A stretch of DNA of 64,000 nucleotides from Laburnicola sp. R22_1 (lineage: Eukaryota > Ascomycota > Dothideomycetes > Pleosporales > Didymosphaeriaceae). The stretch covers positions 682,001 to 746,000 of the forward strand of contig JACONQ010000019.1 of assembly GCA_014281115.1 (NCBI GenBank). Direction: 5' to 3'. A model generated the notes under the pieces. It had not been told where the DNA came from. It searched no databases and saw nothing but the letters and a program-made list of their open reading frames with translations. This document shows, one piece after another, positions 10,696 through 21,563 of the stretch. The position numbers and the translations under genes are program-made. How positions within the stretch are numbered: the stretch's first letter is position 1; every line of letters starts with the position of its first letter.

Positions 10696-13341
10696 TTACT
10701 TGTCGAACTTGCGTACCTGATTGGGAAACGACCAGTTTTCCTAGACGGCCGTGTTAGCTCTACTCTTTCTTCCCCCTGACGAATTCGGGCGACGGATACC
10801 GGGACACGTACCCACTGCTGTAATACATTCGATGGCGTATCGCCCCAATCGCCGCCACTATTCGGTATTGTTCTACTATCAACGGGCACAAAGATAGCGT
10901 CGTTACTCTGTTGCATGCCCGCCAGGAAGCCTTCGAAATCTTCGCCATTCGCGCCTGCGCCTGCGCCCGCACCCGCACCCGTACTCGCATTCAAGCTCCC
11001 CAGCAACGACTCGAAATCAACATTCAGGTTATCCATCGGTGTCTGTAGGCCCGACCTGGCGAGCTGAGTCATATCCGGCGCGTTGGCGGAGGTGGGACGT
11101 TGCAGGAGCGGTTGAAGCGTGGGATGTTCCTGTGGCGGTGCGGCCGACTTTTTGGGCACGCCTTTCATGATGTAGAAGGCTTCGAGGTTTTCTTTGACGG
11201 TCCAGAGGAGGTCGGAGCAGCGCTCTCGGACACCGACGCCGTAGCAGTGGCCGAATATGTGGTCGATGATTGTCATCATTCTCTCCTTCCTTTCTAGATC
11301 GGGCGTCCTGTACAGTTCTGTAAGCAATAAGAGCACAGCGTGGTACTGCTGGTATGTTGTGCTGTACCAAGCCCACGCAGACAAGGACGGGAGTGTGTCG
11401 AGCGTGGCGCCGATTTCTAGCGTCGTAAGCGCCGCCGTGAGGAGCACGTCGCGTAGGCGGTTTTCAGAGTCGGAGCGTGGGTGCGGAGAGGCTTGCGGAA
11501 GGTGTCGGTAGAGGAGCATCGAGTCGCAGCGGGACATGAGGAGGGTGGCTACAAGGCCGGCGTAGCGCTCTATGGGGACGGAGGCATCGAGGTATTGGAG
11601 GTATTTTTCGTGGATCTGGCGTTTTCGTGCTTCGACCCTAGTGCGGAGATCGTGCAGTGTGATAGCCTTACGATCAATCTCTATCCTACCCCTGAAGATA
11701 AGTCGGTGGATCTCGTTACACTCGTAGCGTATCAGGGAAAGCGTAGTGTCGGTCCATCCTTGCACGGACGTAGGCTGGTGTTGCCATTTCGGTGTTCCAA
11801 ACTCGAAAACATCGTCGTCGACATTCAGGGGGAGCGGGATGTCAAAATCGTCTTCGCGAATCGAGGGGTGTGGCCCTTGTGCTTCAGCTGTTTTGAAGTC
11901 TAGGAAGCAGATCTGGTACCAGAGTAGAGAACGGACATGACGCTGAAGAGGAGTGAGACTGTTTGCTGAGCTGTGATTGAGGCGGTGGATGCCGATGCAC
12001 TGGGCGAGGCGGACGAGAGCGCCTACAACGACGGAGGTGGCGCGGGAGATCTCAGCCCTACAGAGGGGTATCTGGTCTTGTTAGCTTGCTCAAGATACAG
12101 TGTTCTTGCTAGGTATACCAAGTATATAGTTAGCGCCTGGAGTGTCCTTATATTGGACGTTTTGGCCCAGTTGGCGCGGAGCAAGGCTCTTTCAGTCGCT
12201 TTCTGCAGCCTCGTAAAAAGATCTTCTCTCGTGATTCCGAATTGTGATTTGGCTTGAAGCGGGGAGACTGATGCAGCGGCAGCCATACATATTGCCAGCA
12301 TCAATGCTGTACATGAATTGGGATTCGGATTACCAATGTCGATATTCATCCAGAATCTTTCAAATAGTCGCTTGCAAAATGGGATATGTAACACGTGAGC
12401 AAGCGGACTGACGGCCTCTATATACCGATGAAAAAGCGCTTCTGCCTCTAGCCTCGTTGGAAGTTGAGGCGGTTCAATGTCGTTACTCGAAGAAGCTGAT
12501 ATTGACCCGCCTAATAGGAGGTTGAGTGATGGAGGTAAAGACGGCATATGCTCTGCAGATAGCAATGATGAAGACTGCGGCGCTCTTTGGCCGGCAACTG
12601 ATGATGTCGAAGGAGGATGTTCTGACAGAAGCTTCCCAAGCTGTGCGATTCTTAGCAATCGCCCTATTGACCTCACAGAGTAATACCACATTAGAAGCCT
12701 GAGACTCATTGTGGGAATTGAGACCCTTGGATACACAATACTGTCTCGGAACTCTTGGCTTGGGGCTGGAAATCAAAAAGGGACGGTACCTCTTCCGCAT
12801 ACTGCGGACGGAAAAATCCAGTAATATTCTCGCAAATAATCATCCTCCCGATGCGGATTGTAAGGTCGGTCGCGACCTCATTCTCATCATCGTTCTCATC
12901 CTCATACACATCGTCAGGCGTCTCTTCTGGCTCGGCAGGCAACTTCTCCCAAGCATCACCTCCATCAAACTGATCAACCTGCACAGACTGCTGATAGGCC
13001 TCCCATTCGTAGTCCCTAGGTGGTGTTCCTGGTGTAGTGGTGCTCGCAGTCTTATCCTGCTCAACCAATTCCACCTGGCTCGTACTCTGCGCTCTTAACG
13101 GAAGAGGCTGCGTCCACTCGGCACTGCTCCTAGAGGCGTGCTCCCTTTCCCTCTGCTTCTTACGAGCCGCGCTTTCGGGCACCGTAATGAAGACGCATTC
13201 GCGCCCAAACGCGGTGCAGTTTTGGCAGGGATGCGTTTTTGAACATCGACTCTTGCGCGTGCGGCACTCCACGCACGAATTAATGGGGCGTGGATTTCTC
13301 CGGCGGACCACTCGTGACTGCGGCAGGGCTTGTTCGGGCAT
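10696..13341 (-). CDS. Zn(II)2Cys6 fungal-specific transcription factor
   Basis: A sequence-specific nuclear regulator by family; the targets are unknown. The N-terminus has a perfect binuclear cluster (Cys 23, 26, 33, 39, 42, 49; spacing C-x2-C-x6-C-x5-C-x2-C-x6-C) followed by basic linker residues. An acidic DDEN-type stretch lies near residue 150, and a fungal_trans-type regulatory domain covers the central part, with markers such as LVRLAQCIGIHR and LWYQICFLDFKTAEAQG. My model is join of 13341-12803, 12698-12099, 12057-10812 and 10740-10696 on the minus strand, about 809 aa, with phases consistent. Introns 2 (41 nt) and 3 (GTACGT donor, TAG acceptor) are supported by the family sequence. 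Intron 1 (104 nt) is the least certain, because it lacks an obvious branch site. Reading through intron 3 would give a different C-terminus ending at 10671. The gene is the first one beside the RIP block. Confidence 0.88.
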
Positions 13342-13879
13342 TTCGTGTTCTCATTTTGCCAGAGCCATGGGGAGTGCAAGTGTTCTCAGGTCCTATAATC
13401 GGCGCGGGTGGTGGGGAAAGGAAGCACGAGTGAGGCTCGGACTGCGGCCCGTTATTAGATCGAGCAGAAAGTCTTGGCCATCAGCCCTGCTGGCTGCGGG
13501 CTCCTGCAGCCATGCTAGCGTTGCGTCTGCACTTCTGCCGCGTCGATCTTTGATGTGATGGATCTGCAGGACAAAAGCTACATTATGAAGCAGCCTTCTA
13601 TTCTACTTTCCATACGGCTGGCATTACCCCATAGTACCGATCATTGCATCGAGATTGCGACTCCAAAAATTCCATGCTTTCACACAGCAGGTTTGTTTCT
13701 GGACAATGGCTTGTTACACATACAATGACCAGCTACGAGCTCCTGGTGAGACGTAAGCTCAGTCAGCGAACGCCTCCAACACCCACATAGCTGCATGCCT
13801 GTCTAGAACTCCTGACCCAGAACCTTGCAGAATAATACCACGAAAAAGTAACGCTAGCCCCCGCAATGTGCACAAGACT
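13342..13879. other. Intergenic, TF promoter and VPS45 3' flank
   Basis: About 540 bp between two minus-strand genes. It contains the promoter of the transcription factor and the terminator region of VPS45. I see no further coding sequence or clear regulatory motif. Confidence 0.6.
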
Positions 13880-15849
13880 CTACCTTCCCGGTTCTCTCCT
13901 CGCTCGACCGGTAGGAGCCTCAGGTTCAGGCCAGAACTCTCCTATCTCTTCCAGGAAAGTTGAGCTATTGTGTACTGTGGTGCCACCCAAAACGACCCGC
14001 ACTCCAGGCGAGCTAGCGTTGACTTGAGCTACCATCTTGGCTTCCTCGTACGTCGTGCCACCAACCATGAAGATGATGATGTCTTGAGGCTTGTCCTTGG
14101 TGGATCCTCCGCTTTCCACAAACGGGTATACTTGCGGGTTAAGCCGTCCTTTGATCAGCTCTTGCAACGTCGCTTCCAACCGCGGAGAATGTTGAGTGTA
14201 CACATTCTCAACACCCTTCAACCCCTTGATTCGATCACGAGCACCGCTGAAGAATGACCCGGGCTGGAATAGGTCGGGAATCCCACCGGCGACATTCGTG
14301 GCCTGTAAAGAGTTGTGATAGGCCAAGAGCTTCTTGACCAGGCTAATCCGATGTCGCGAAACACCCCCGGTAACTTCTAGAAGATCCAGCAACATGGGCG
14401 TAGAATTCGAGGAGTGCTTTGAGTAACGTAGGGCATAGATCGCTGTTAGCCGTAACTTATTGTCTGCAGGTATTTTCGGGTCCTGAATGATGCGCTGGAG
14501 CGATTTAACGTCGCTCGAGTGATTGTCTGTGCAAGCCAAACTCTGCTCCAGCTCGCTGACTTGCAGGAGGTTGTCCTCTCCAACCCTTCGACTCAGCTCT
14601 CCGACAAGAGTTACGTGTTTTGTGACGTTCCCGGAGAGCTTACGAAATTCAGGAAAGTCTTCGATGAAGCGCTTCATATCTGCAATTGAATCAAGCTTCT
14701 GCGAGCCTTGTTGCTTCGAAGCAAATTGCTCAACATATTGCTTGGCGTTCTGCCCGAGATCACCAAAATTGAGGTACATGTTCTTCTTGAAGAATGGGTC
14801 CTGATCTTGCGAAAGTGTAATTTCCTATTAGAGTCAGTAATAGGTTACAATAACCATCCAGGTGACTGTACCTTGAGCTCCGGTCTTACTTCTGGCACGT
14901 CGCGCAAGTCCACTCTGCCATTGTTGATGCCGAGTAGTTCATGAACCATTGCTTGATACGTCCACTGCGTCAACAATGGGGTAACTGGGTCGTCCCTTCG
15001 GTCCACAATCAGGAGTATTGGTGGCGTATCGGTCTTCCGAAAATCGAACAGCTGGTCCTCTTGCGTCATATTGTACCGCACCTCGGTGGCCAGTTTCTTG
15101 GCCAAAGGACTATTCTTCTGATATCGAATCATTGCCTTTTTCTTCAATGCGAGCAGTAGAGCCAGAACGCCCTCGGTCGACCGCTGCAAAGCATCCGCAT
15201 TCCAAGCATCTGGACTTGTACTCCATATTCTGTGTTGTGGAAATCCGAGATTCAACGACATTAGGTCGGGGTTTATGACGAGGAAGTCGGCGAAGTATTC
15301 TTGCACTGCGCGGACAACCTCGTGGTCATCCGCTTCTGCGAGTCGCTCGAGCGAGGATTTCTTGATGATGTTGCTGAAATCTACACCCGATCAGATCCAT
15401 TCTCACATGTTCTAGCCCTTGTGTCCGCTCACATATGTGGTACTCTCCATACTTGGGTTCCCGCAACTCCTCAATCAGACTTTGTATGGATTCAGGCGAA
15501 GGTCGCACGAAGCAAAGGCACCGAAGATGGCGCATCTTCTCCCGGGACTGGTTGTCCACTCGACTATTATACGCGGTCAGAAGGTTCAAGGCGGGGTCGC
15601 TGGGGCATGTACTCGGTAAGGTAGACTTCATGGTTTAGGAGGGCGGATTGCGTCGTCGCAGTGGAGACTATGGAGACCTGCAATGCGTCAGAGACCACTA
15701 CAGGGAACGATCGACGGAGCAGACAAACCTACAGTGTCATTGTCCAACAGGAGTATCTTCATCTTCGCGGCTGAGGTACCTGCCGCCGCGCTGTCTCCGG
15801 CAGACACCATCTTGGTGATGTAGCCGGAGACGGCCTGTACGATATCCAT
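13880..15849 (-). CDS. VPS45: Vacuolar protein sorting-associated protein 45 (Sec1/Munc18 family)
   Basis: An SM protein that by family binds Tlg2/syntaxin-16-type SNAREs and promotes membrane fusion at the trans-Golgi and endosomes. The model joins 15849-15733, 15677-15613, 15563-15433, 15380-14872 and 14824-13880 on the minus strand (588 aa, the usual length), with four introns of 55, 49, 52 and 47 nt. Diagnostic stretches are the N-terminal MDIVQAVSGYITKMVSAGD, then KMRHLRCLCFVRPSP, LLIVDRRDDPVTPLLTQWTY and HELLGINNGRVDL in the middle. Near the C-terminus are VYTQHSPRLEATLQELIKG and IIFMVGGTTYEEA. All Sec1 subdomains appear complete. It is divergent from the epimerase gene across an 870-bp spacer. 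The assignment is secure from sequence resemblance. Confidence 0.96.
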
Positions 15850-16720
15850 GGCGACGACTTAATAGTGTGCTGCTATGGGAGCAGAGGGAAACGGATTATC
15901 GGTGGTTGTTGGTTGCTGGCAGCTCCATATCAAACTGCTCGACGTCGCTCGTGACAGGTGTGGCTTGAGCTCCGACTCCCTGCATCTGCTTAGTAAGCCA
16001 TGTGGCTACTTCAGACCTTCCAGTGTGGGCAACGCAACGAACCGGACGGTACAGCATGTCATTGTGACTGTCTCTGCTGCTTGCTCCCTGGGGTTTATCA
16101 TATAAAGACCAGCCATACAAAAGACTTAGGATGCAACGTCGGCCGCCGCCCTTTCGCCACACGATGTGCTTCCTATACGTGTTTCTGCATCGTCGAATGC
16201 TGGATGCTGACACCAGGAGTCGACGACAGGTAACTGGTCAGGTAAGACTCAGTATTGCTTAGATGTATTGCTGTCGAGCTGTTGAAGAAGCAGCTCCCAG
16301 TAATCGATTATTCCTACCTCTGTAGCATATCCATTACATATTCTAGGATCGCACATACACTGCATATAATTGTTTTACCTACTCTATGGCAAATTATTAC
16401 TGCGGGCTATTCTTCAAAAATCCCCACATAAGCAACTGGTCTGCATGCGGGGCAATCTTCAAATGCATACGCAGCCAGTACGTCAGTGATCAAATGCCCC
16501 CAGTCCAACGCTCGCCCAAGTCCACATCCCCCTTTATACACGAAGCGTTCCTTCTGCGCCCTTTCCTCGATACTTATTTCCAATTCCAATCCCACCTCTC
16601 ACACTTGCCACGACTAGTTAGCGTACACTAATATAGAAACGGAGACGACCTTGCGAGCTTCACAGCTTCTCAATCTGGCTATACGCCTCTCAGACTCGAT
16701 CCCCATCTTGATTCTACACG
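15850..16720. promoter_or_regulatory. Divergent promoter region, VPS45 / epimerase-like gene
   Basis: This 871-bp spacer separates two oppositely transcribed genes and must hold both promoters. Short open frames here have no recognisable homology or coding character. I did not identify specific factor-binding sites with confidence. Confidence 0.5.
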
Positions 16721-17896
16721 ATGGCGAAGCTCTTCATGTAAGTACAGCTTCGCTCTACAGGCCTTCTGCCCAACATGCAAGACCATGGCTGCACCTGAGC
16801 TTTATTGTCTGCTACTACTATGATGATATCATCCATCACAACAGACCATCACTAACATGCCCACAGCACCGGCGCCACCGGCTACATTGGAGGCGATGCT
16901 CTCTACGTCATCGCAACCACCTATCCAGATCTTGAAATCACAGCTCTAGTCCGCAACTCGGACAAAGGCGCCAAGATCGCATCCCAATACTCCAAGATCA
17001 AGCTCGTCTACGGCGACCTAGACAGCGCAGATCTACTTATGGCCGAAGCTGCAAAAGCCAACATAGTAGTCCACACAGCTAACGCAGACCACGCCGCCGC
17101 CGCAACTGCCCTCGTGGCCGGCCTAGCCCAGAAGCAATCGCCAGCCTACCTAATCCACACCTCTGGCACCGGCATCGTAGCCTCCGCAGACGTACAGCGA
17201 CAAACCTACGGCGTGCTCACCGAGCACGAATACAACGACTGGGCCGGCATCAAAGAAGTAACCTCTCTCCCCGACTCCTTCGACCACCGCAACGTCGACA
17301 AAATCATCCTCTCCGCCTCATCCAAGAACCCATCCAGCCTCTTCACAGCCATCATCTGTCCACCTGCCATCTACGGACCCGGCCGCGGCCCAGACAACCA
17401 GCGCAGCGTCCAAGCATACGAGCTAACCAAAGCCACGCTCACCCGCGGCAAAGGCTTCCACATCAACGAGGGCAAGAACATTTGGCAGCAAGTCCACGTG
17501 CAAGACCTGTCTGAAGTCTTCCTCGGTCTCGTCACATCGGCGCTGCAACCTGGCGGCGGCAAAGCGACGTGGAACGACGAGGGGTACTACTTTGCCGAAA
17601 ATGGCGAGATTGTCTGGGGCGAGATTTCAAAGCGCATCGCCAAGATTGCAGCGGACAAGAAGTTGATTCCGACGAAAGACGTGGATAGTTTGACTGTCGA
17701 GGAGGCGAACAAGCTGATGAGGGCGGCGGGCTACCTTACAGGTACGAATTCGAGGTGCAAGGCCATTCGCGCGACCAAGGTATTGGGATGGACGCCCAAG
17801 CAAAAGAGTCTGGAGGATCTTCTTCCTGGAATTGTGGAGGATGAGGCCAGAGCGCTGGGGTTGATCAAGGGACATGCGGAGAAGGTGGGTGCTTGA
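16721..17896 (+). CDS. NAD(P)-dependent epimerase/dehydratase-like protein (extended/atypical SDR)
   Basis: A 17-nt first exon (16721-16737) is spliced over a 129-nt intron (GTAAGT donor; CTAAC upstream of the CAG acceptor at 16866) to 16867-17896, giving 348 aa. The splice restores the nucleotide-binding loop TGATGYIG at residues 7-14, which decides the start. Further Rossmann-fold landmarks are the ALVRNSDKG strand-loop, YGDLDSADLL, an HTSGTGI strand-end and ICPPAIYGPGRGP, as in epimerase/dehydratase and NmrA-like SDRs. The classical YxxxK catalytic pair is not obvious, so redox activity is uncertain and the substrate is unknown. Cytosolic, with no signal peptide. Relatives in other fungi are annotated only as NAD-dependent epimerase/dehydratase family. 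Confidence 0.88.
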
Positions 17897-19077
17897 AGGG
17901 GGATCTTGGAACAAAACAAAGGTTGTTTGTATTATAAGTATACATGTCTATTAATCGGCTTATTAGCTATATCTATATCAATGTACGATCAAATATTGAC
18001 AATAGCCATACTTACATGGATGTACAATCAAAAATTAACCCAAAGTTCTCGTAGCAGATGCCTTGCCCGCCCGACTCTATCATTAGAATCCACAGGGAAC
18101 AGCATAAACAACCAGACTTGCCCTTCCCTGCACTTTGAAATTCATTCACCGCGCGTCGGATCCACCTCGCTGTCAGCCGTCACCGCCCCGCATAAAAGAG
18201 GCTGATATTTCCAATTTCCACCTCAGCCCTGCATGAACGCAGGGGCCCTCGCCCAACGCCCCGGAAGCGAGACACTGCCGCCAGAGAGTCGAGTCATGCT
18301 TTCTCCGAAAGAAAGCTTGGTCCATCATGCTTGCTTGTTGCAGTCTGTCTGCTATGATGATGTACCGGTAGATACCACATATCATATAGGAGCGAGACGG
18401 GGGCTCAGGTACCTAGGCGGGTTGGCTACGTTTCCTATCTAGGACGCCTTCGTCCTTTCATTCAAAGTCCAATGAAATGATGTCAAACCCGAATATGATG
18501 GTAAGTACCAACAGACGCACACACATACAGACTTTGTCACGGGGAGGGAGGGCATAATGTTGCATATGCCTACAGTATGTAGTAAGAATAGCGGCGCGCA
18601 CGGAAGCTTGTGGCTGCCTATTAATAACTAACTATGCTGGCTGGCGCTATCTCATCATCTTAATTACACACTACGAAACAGCGAGTCGGAGTCGGGTATC
18701 AGTAAACAACAACCGTAGAAGGGAATCAAAACAAAAAAAGTAGAACAAAAGCAAACCACTAAATGGGATAAGAAAAGTCGCTATGCCTGCCCCGCGGCCC
18801 GCAGTATCTAAACATATCAGGAAGAGAAACATCGCAGACCTTTTGGTATACGGTACAACGCTGTAAGGGAAAGCTGTGGGTCTGCTGAAAACGCATTGAA
18901 AAAGGTAAAGCAGCGATCTAAACATATATAAAATGCAAACAACGGATGGTGATCCCCACCAACAAGTATACGCCAGTTTCGCCAAACGTCCGGTGTTGGT
19001 TGCAGAGGCTAAAACATCTATATGAAATATGGAGTAAATGATGCCATGTTGTAGTCCTGTAACAGCGAGCGCGCTCG
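17897..19077. other. Intergenic between convergent genes
   Basis: About 1.2 kb between the 3' ends of the epimerase-like gene and the ERF4-like gene. It should contain both transcription end regions. No frame has convincing coding character, and I saw no repeat or RNA gene in it. Confidence 0.5.
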
Positions 19078-20440
19078 CTATGACTGGCTTTCAATGGCCA
19101 AGGGTGGAGAGGATGCGTGAACCTGGAAGGTAGGTGTGATGGGGTAGCCACCAATTTCACCGTGTTCCTCGGGACTTCGGTTCTGGAGGCTATCTTGGTG
19201 GGTATTGGGTCGTGAGGCCGTGCTATTGTCCGGTCCGAGTTGCGGGTCTGGAATTTGGATATCAAGCTGGGCAGTGATGTTAGCCAAGGCATGCATTCTC
19301 TACCAGGCATACTCACTGTTAGATAGCCCGTCCTCCTTAAAGGAATGATCTTCACACCGTCTTTCTCTCCTGTTGTTTTGTTCCAGTTCTCTATCCAGTC
19401 CTCCAGCCCGGTCAGCTTCCGCTTCACCTTGGTCAGGCCAGCGTCGTCCCAGAGCCAGAAGGTAGCGACGCCCATGACGGAATCCAGCCACGCGCGGAAG
19501 GTGAAGGGGTCGAATGCGTCGACCAGGGTATCGTTGATGCGCTGCACGATGATGCGGAACTCTTCCTCGGTGATGAGCGGATCCAGAATCTCGGGGTACA
19601 GGTTAGCGTAGGTGGGAGCCAGGTCACCCTTGACCATCCAATCGCGTTTTATGCGGACAATACGCGTGCTGTCGTACAGGGCCGAGTTCAGCGGAACGTG
19701 CGGGTTCGGGTGCGGGAAACACGGATGTGAAGGGCCCCAGGGGAACTCTGAGGCGTCGTCGCGGTCGGCCTCTCCTCTGTCGCCCGAGTGCATCGAGTTT
19801 GGACGTGAAGGCAGCGAGACACGGGTGGGTGACGGTTTTCGCAGCGTGGCGCCGGCCTCGACATGGTCGGCGGGAGCAGGCGCGGCTGCAGGCTCAGGCT
19901 CAGGCTCGCGATCCATGGCGGGCAAGTCCATATGGCGCGGGAGGCCGATGCTCGTGCGGCTGGCCGCGCTGGCCGCGCTCGCGCCGGCCGAGGAAGGCTG
20001 GACAGCGAGGGAGGACGGCGCTGGGCTCTGGCGGCTCAGACGCTGCTCGGGCAGGGTCAGCAGCGGGAACTCGTCGCGGGGGTGCTCGTCGCGGGCGGGC
20101 GAGTGGGCGCGCTGCACGGGGACGTTGGGCTGCTGCTGCACGGGGACGTTGGGCTGCTGCTGCACGGGAACGTTGGGCTGGTGTTGGATGGCGAGGGCGC
20201 GCGGCGACGAGTTGACAGGATTCCAAAGGCGTGAGGCGGGCGGGCGCGGTGGCGAGGCGTAGAGGGCGCGGAGGCCGAACAGGCGGTTCGTTAGGGACCA
20301 GCGGGCTGGCAGCGCAGACGCAGCAGCGGGGGTGTCGTGGGACGCCGTCGTGCTGCGTGCTCGCGGTTGAGGGGAGGCAAAGGGGCAGGCAACCCTAACG
20401 CGGGCGTTCTGGTCGCAGCCGTCTGGGCGGGCGCAGGCAT
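19078..20440 (-). CDS. ERF4: Ras palmitoyltransferase subunit ERF4-like (Golgin A7/ERF4 domain)
   Basis: By family, Erf4 partners the DHHC enzyme Erf2 to palmitoylate Ras at the ER/Golgi. The ERF4 domain is clear in the second half (markers LAPTYANLYPEILDPLITEEEF, WLDSVMGVATFWLWDDA and KLTGLEDWIENWN). The N-terminal half is Pro/Ser/Ala-rich and low complexity, including three tandem 8-residue units of the QQQPNVPV type. Proposed model: join 20440-20400, 20352-19317 and 19266-19078 (421 aa). The 50-nt 3' intron (GTGAGT, CTAAC, CAG) is well supported. The first exon and its 47-nt intron are inferred, because the long frame has no upstream ATG while an ATG at 20440 joins it in phase across a GTTAGG...CAG intron. 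The start is therefore tentative. Confidence 0.85.
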
Positions 20441-21563
20441 GGATGGACCGAGACGCAGAGCAGACACGCAGACACGCAGACACGCAGAGCGGGACACTGC
20501 AGATAGGTATTCGTTATTATCTACCGCGAGGCATGCGCTGGGGCACGCCCGTGTTTTGAAGCCGAACAGCCTTTCGCAAATTGCAGCGCCCCCGTCTGCA
20601 CTGTGCAGCCGTCGCCGTACTCAGTATTGATTCACCAGCCCCTGCCTGCAATGCGCACCAAGGCTCAAGCACTTCCAGGGCTGTACCAGGCAGCCAACCC
20701 CAGCACCCACCCTCAATTGGCCGCCCAGGGGACACACACGGCCATGCATTACCTGCATTACTGCTTTCCCCCATCACGCGTTACCAGCGTTACCACCCTC
20801 CGGTAGCCACCAAACCTAATGCCTTTATGCCCTTCACCACAACCCTGTACCATTGACCCGTCCCTGCGCCTGACGTATGCACTGACTAGTTCCTCCCTGA
20901 CCGACCTCCTTCCAAGCCTGTATTCACGGCATGCCCTCGCCGGCATGAACTTTGCAACACGGACATGAGAACACATCACGCCACACCGACCGAACACATT
21001 CTTGAACAAGCACTCCATCATTGTGCTACAAATTAGACGCGTGCGACTACAGCCATGCGAGGGTAGCTGCTGAATGCCAAAGCCCTCCGTAGGGCGTGAA
21101 TCCAAGGTACAAGTGATACATAATACATATGCTTTTGAAGCAGATACTCCCAGCTCGTTGTCCTACCCATCCATATCTACCAAAAGAAAACTAATCCGTG
21201 AGGGAGCGGTGCGTCGTGTATGCCTGAACGAAAAATGCGCCCATATGCCAGCCACCACCAAGCCTTGAAGTGACGGCCGTCCGTCTAGGCTATGATGTCC
21301 TACAATGCTTTTGTGCCGAACCCATAGTGGCTAATCCAGCACCATGATCGATATGATCGATATCATATCATATCATCCGGTCGAGGTGGCGCGAAAAAAG
21401 TCGAAGTCGAAGTTCCGCCAATTGGACTACGGTCCAAACTCGTCAAGAAAACAATTCAACCCCAGTGATGGCATCATGGATCCTGGGGTAACTCGTAAAG
21501 AAAAGACAGCTGAGTTGATTGGGCATGCCTGTGCCTTGTGTTCCCTGCTTGCAGTAGGTGCGC
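20441..21563. other. Intergenic, ERF4 promoter and 3' flank of the DUF4203 gene
   Basis: About 1.1 kb. The left side serves as the ERF4 promoter/5' UTR; the right side is the 3' flank of the membrane-protein gene. A short alternating ATGATCGAT/ATCATATC palindromic run lies at about 21343-21376. No gene was recognised. Confidence 0.5.

Noticed and set aside
10490..10720. 76-codon frame after a TATA-like box
   Set aside because: No ATG at its start, and its 3' part overlaps the microsatellite and the transcription-factor end.
11481..11903. 140-codon plus-strand frame
   Set aside because: Antisense to the regulatory domain of the Zn2Cys6 factor.
15896..16213. 105-codon minus-strand frame upstream of VPS45
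   Set aside because: Lies in the divergent promoter, has unusual composition and no recognisable motif; most likely chance.
19612..20262. Long Gly/Arg/Ala-rich plus-strand frames
   Set aside because: Antisense to the GC-rich low-complexity part of the ERF4-like gene; no homology and no plausible gene structure.
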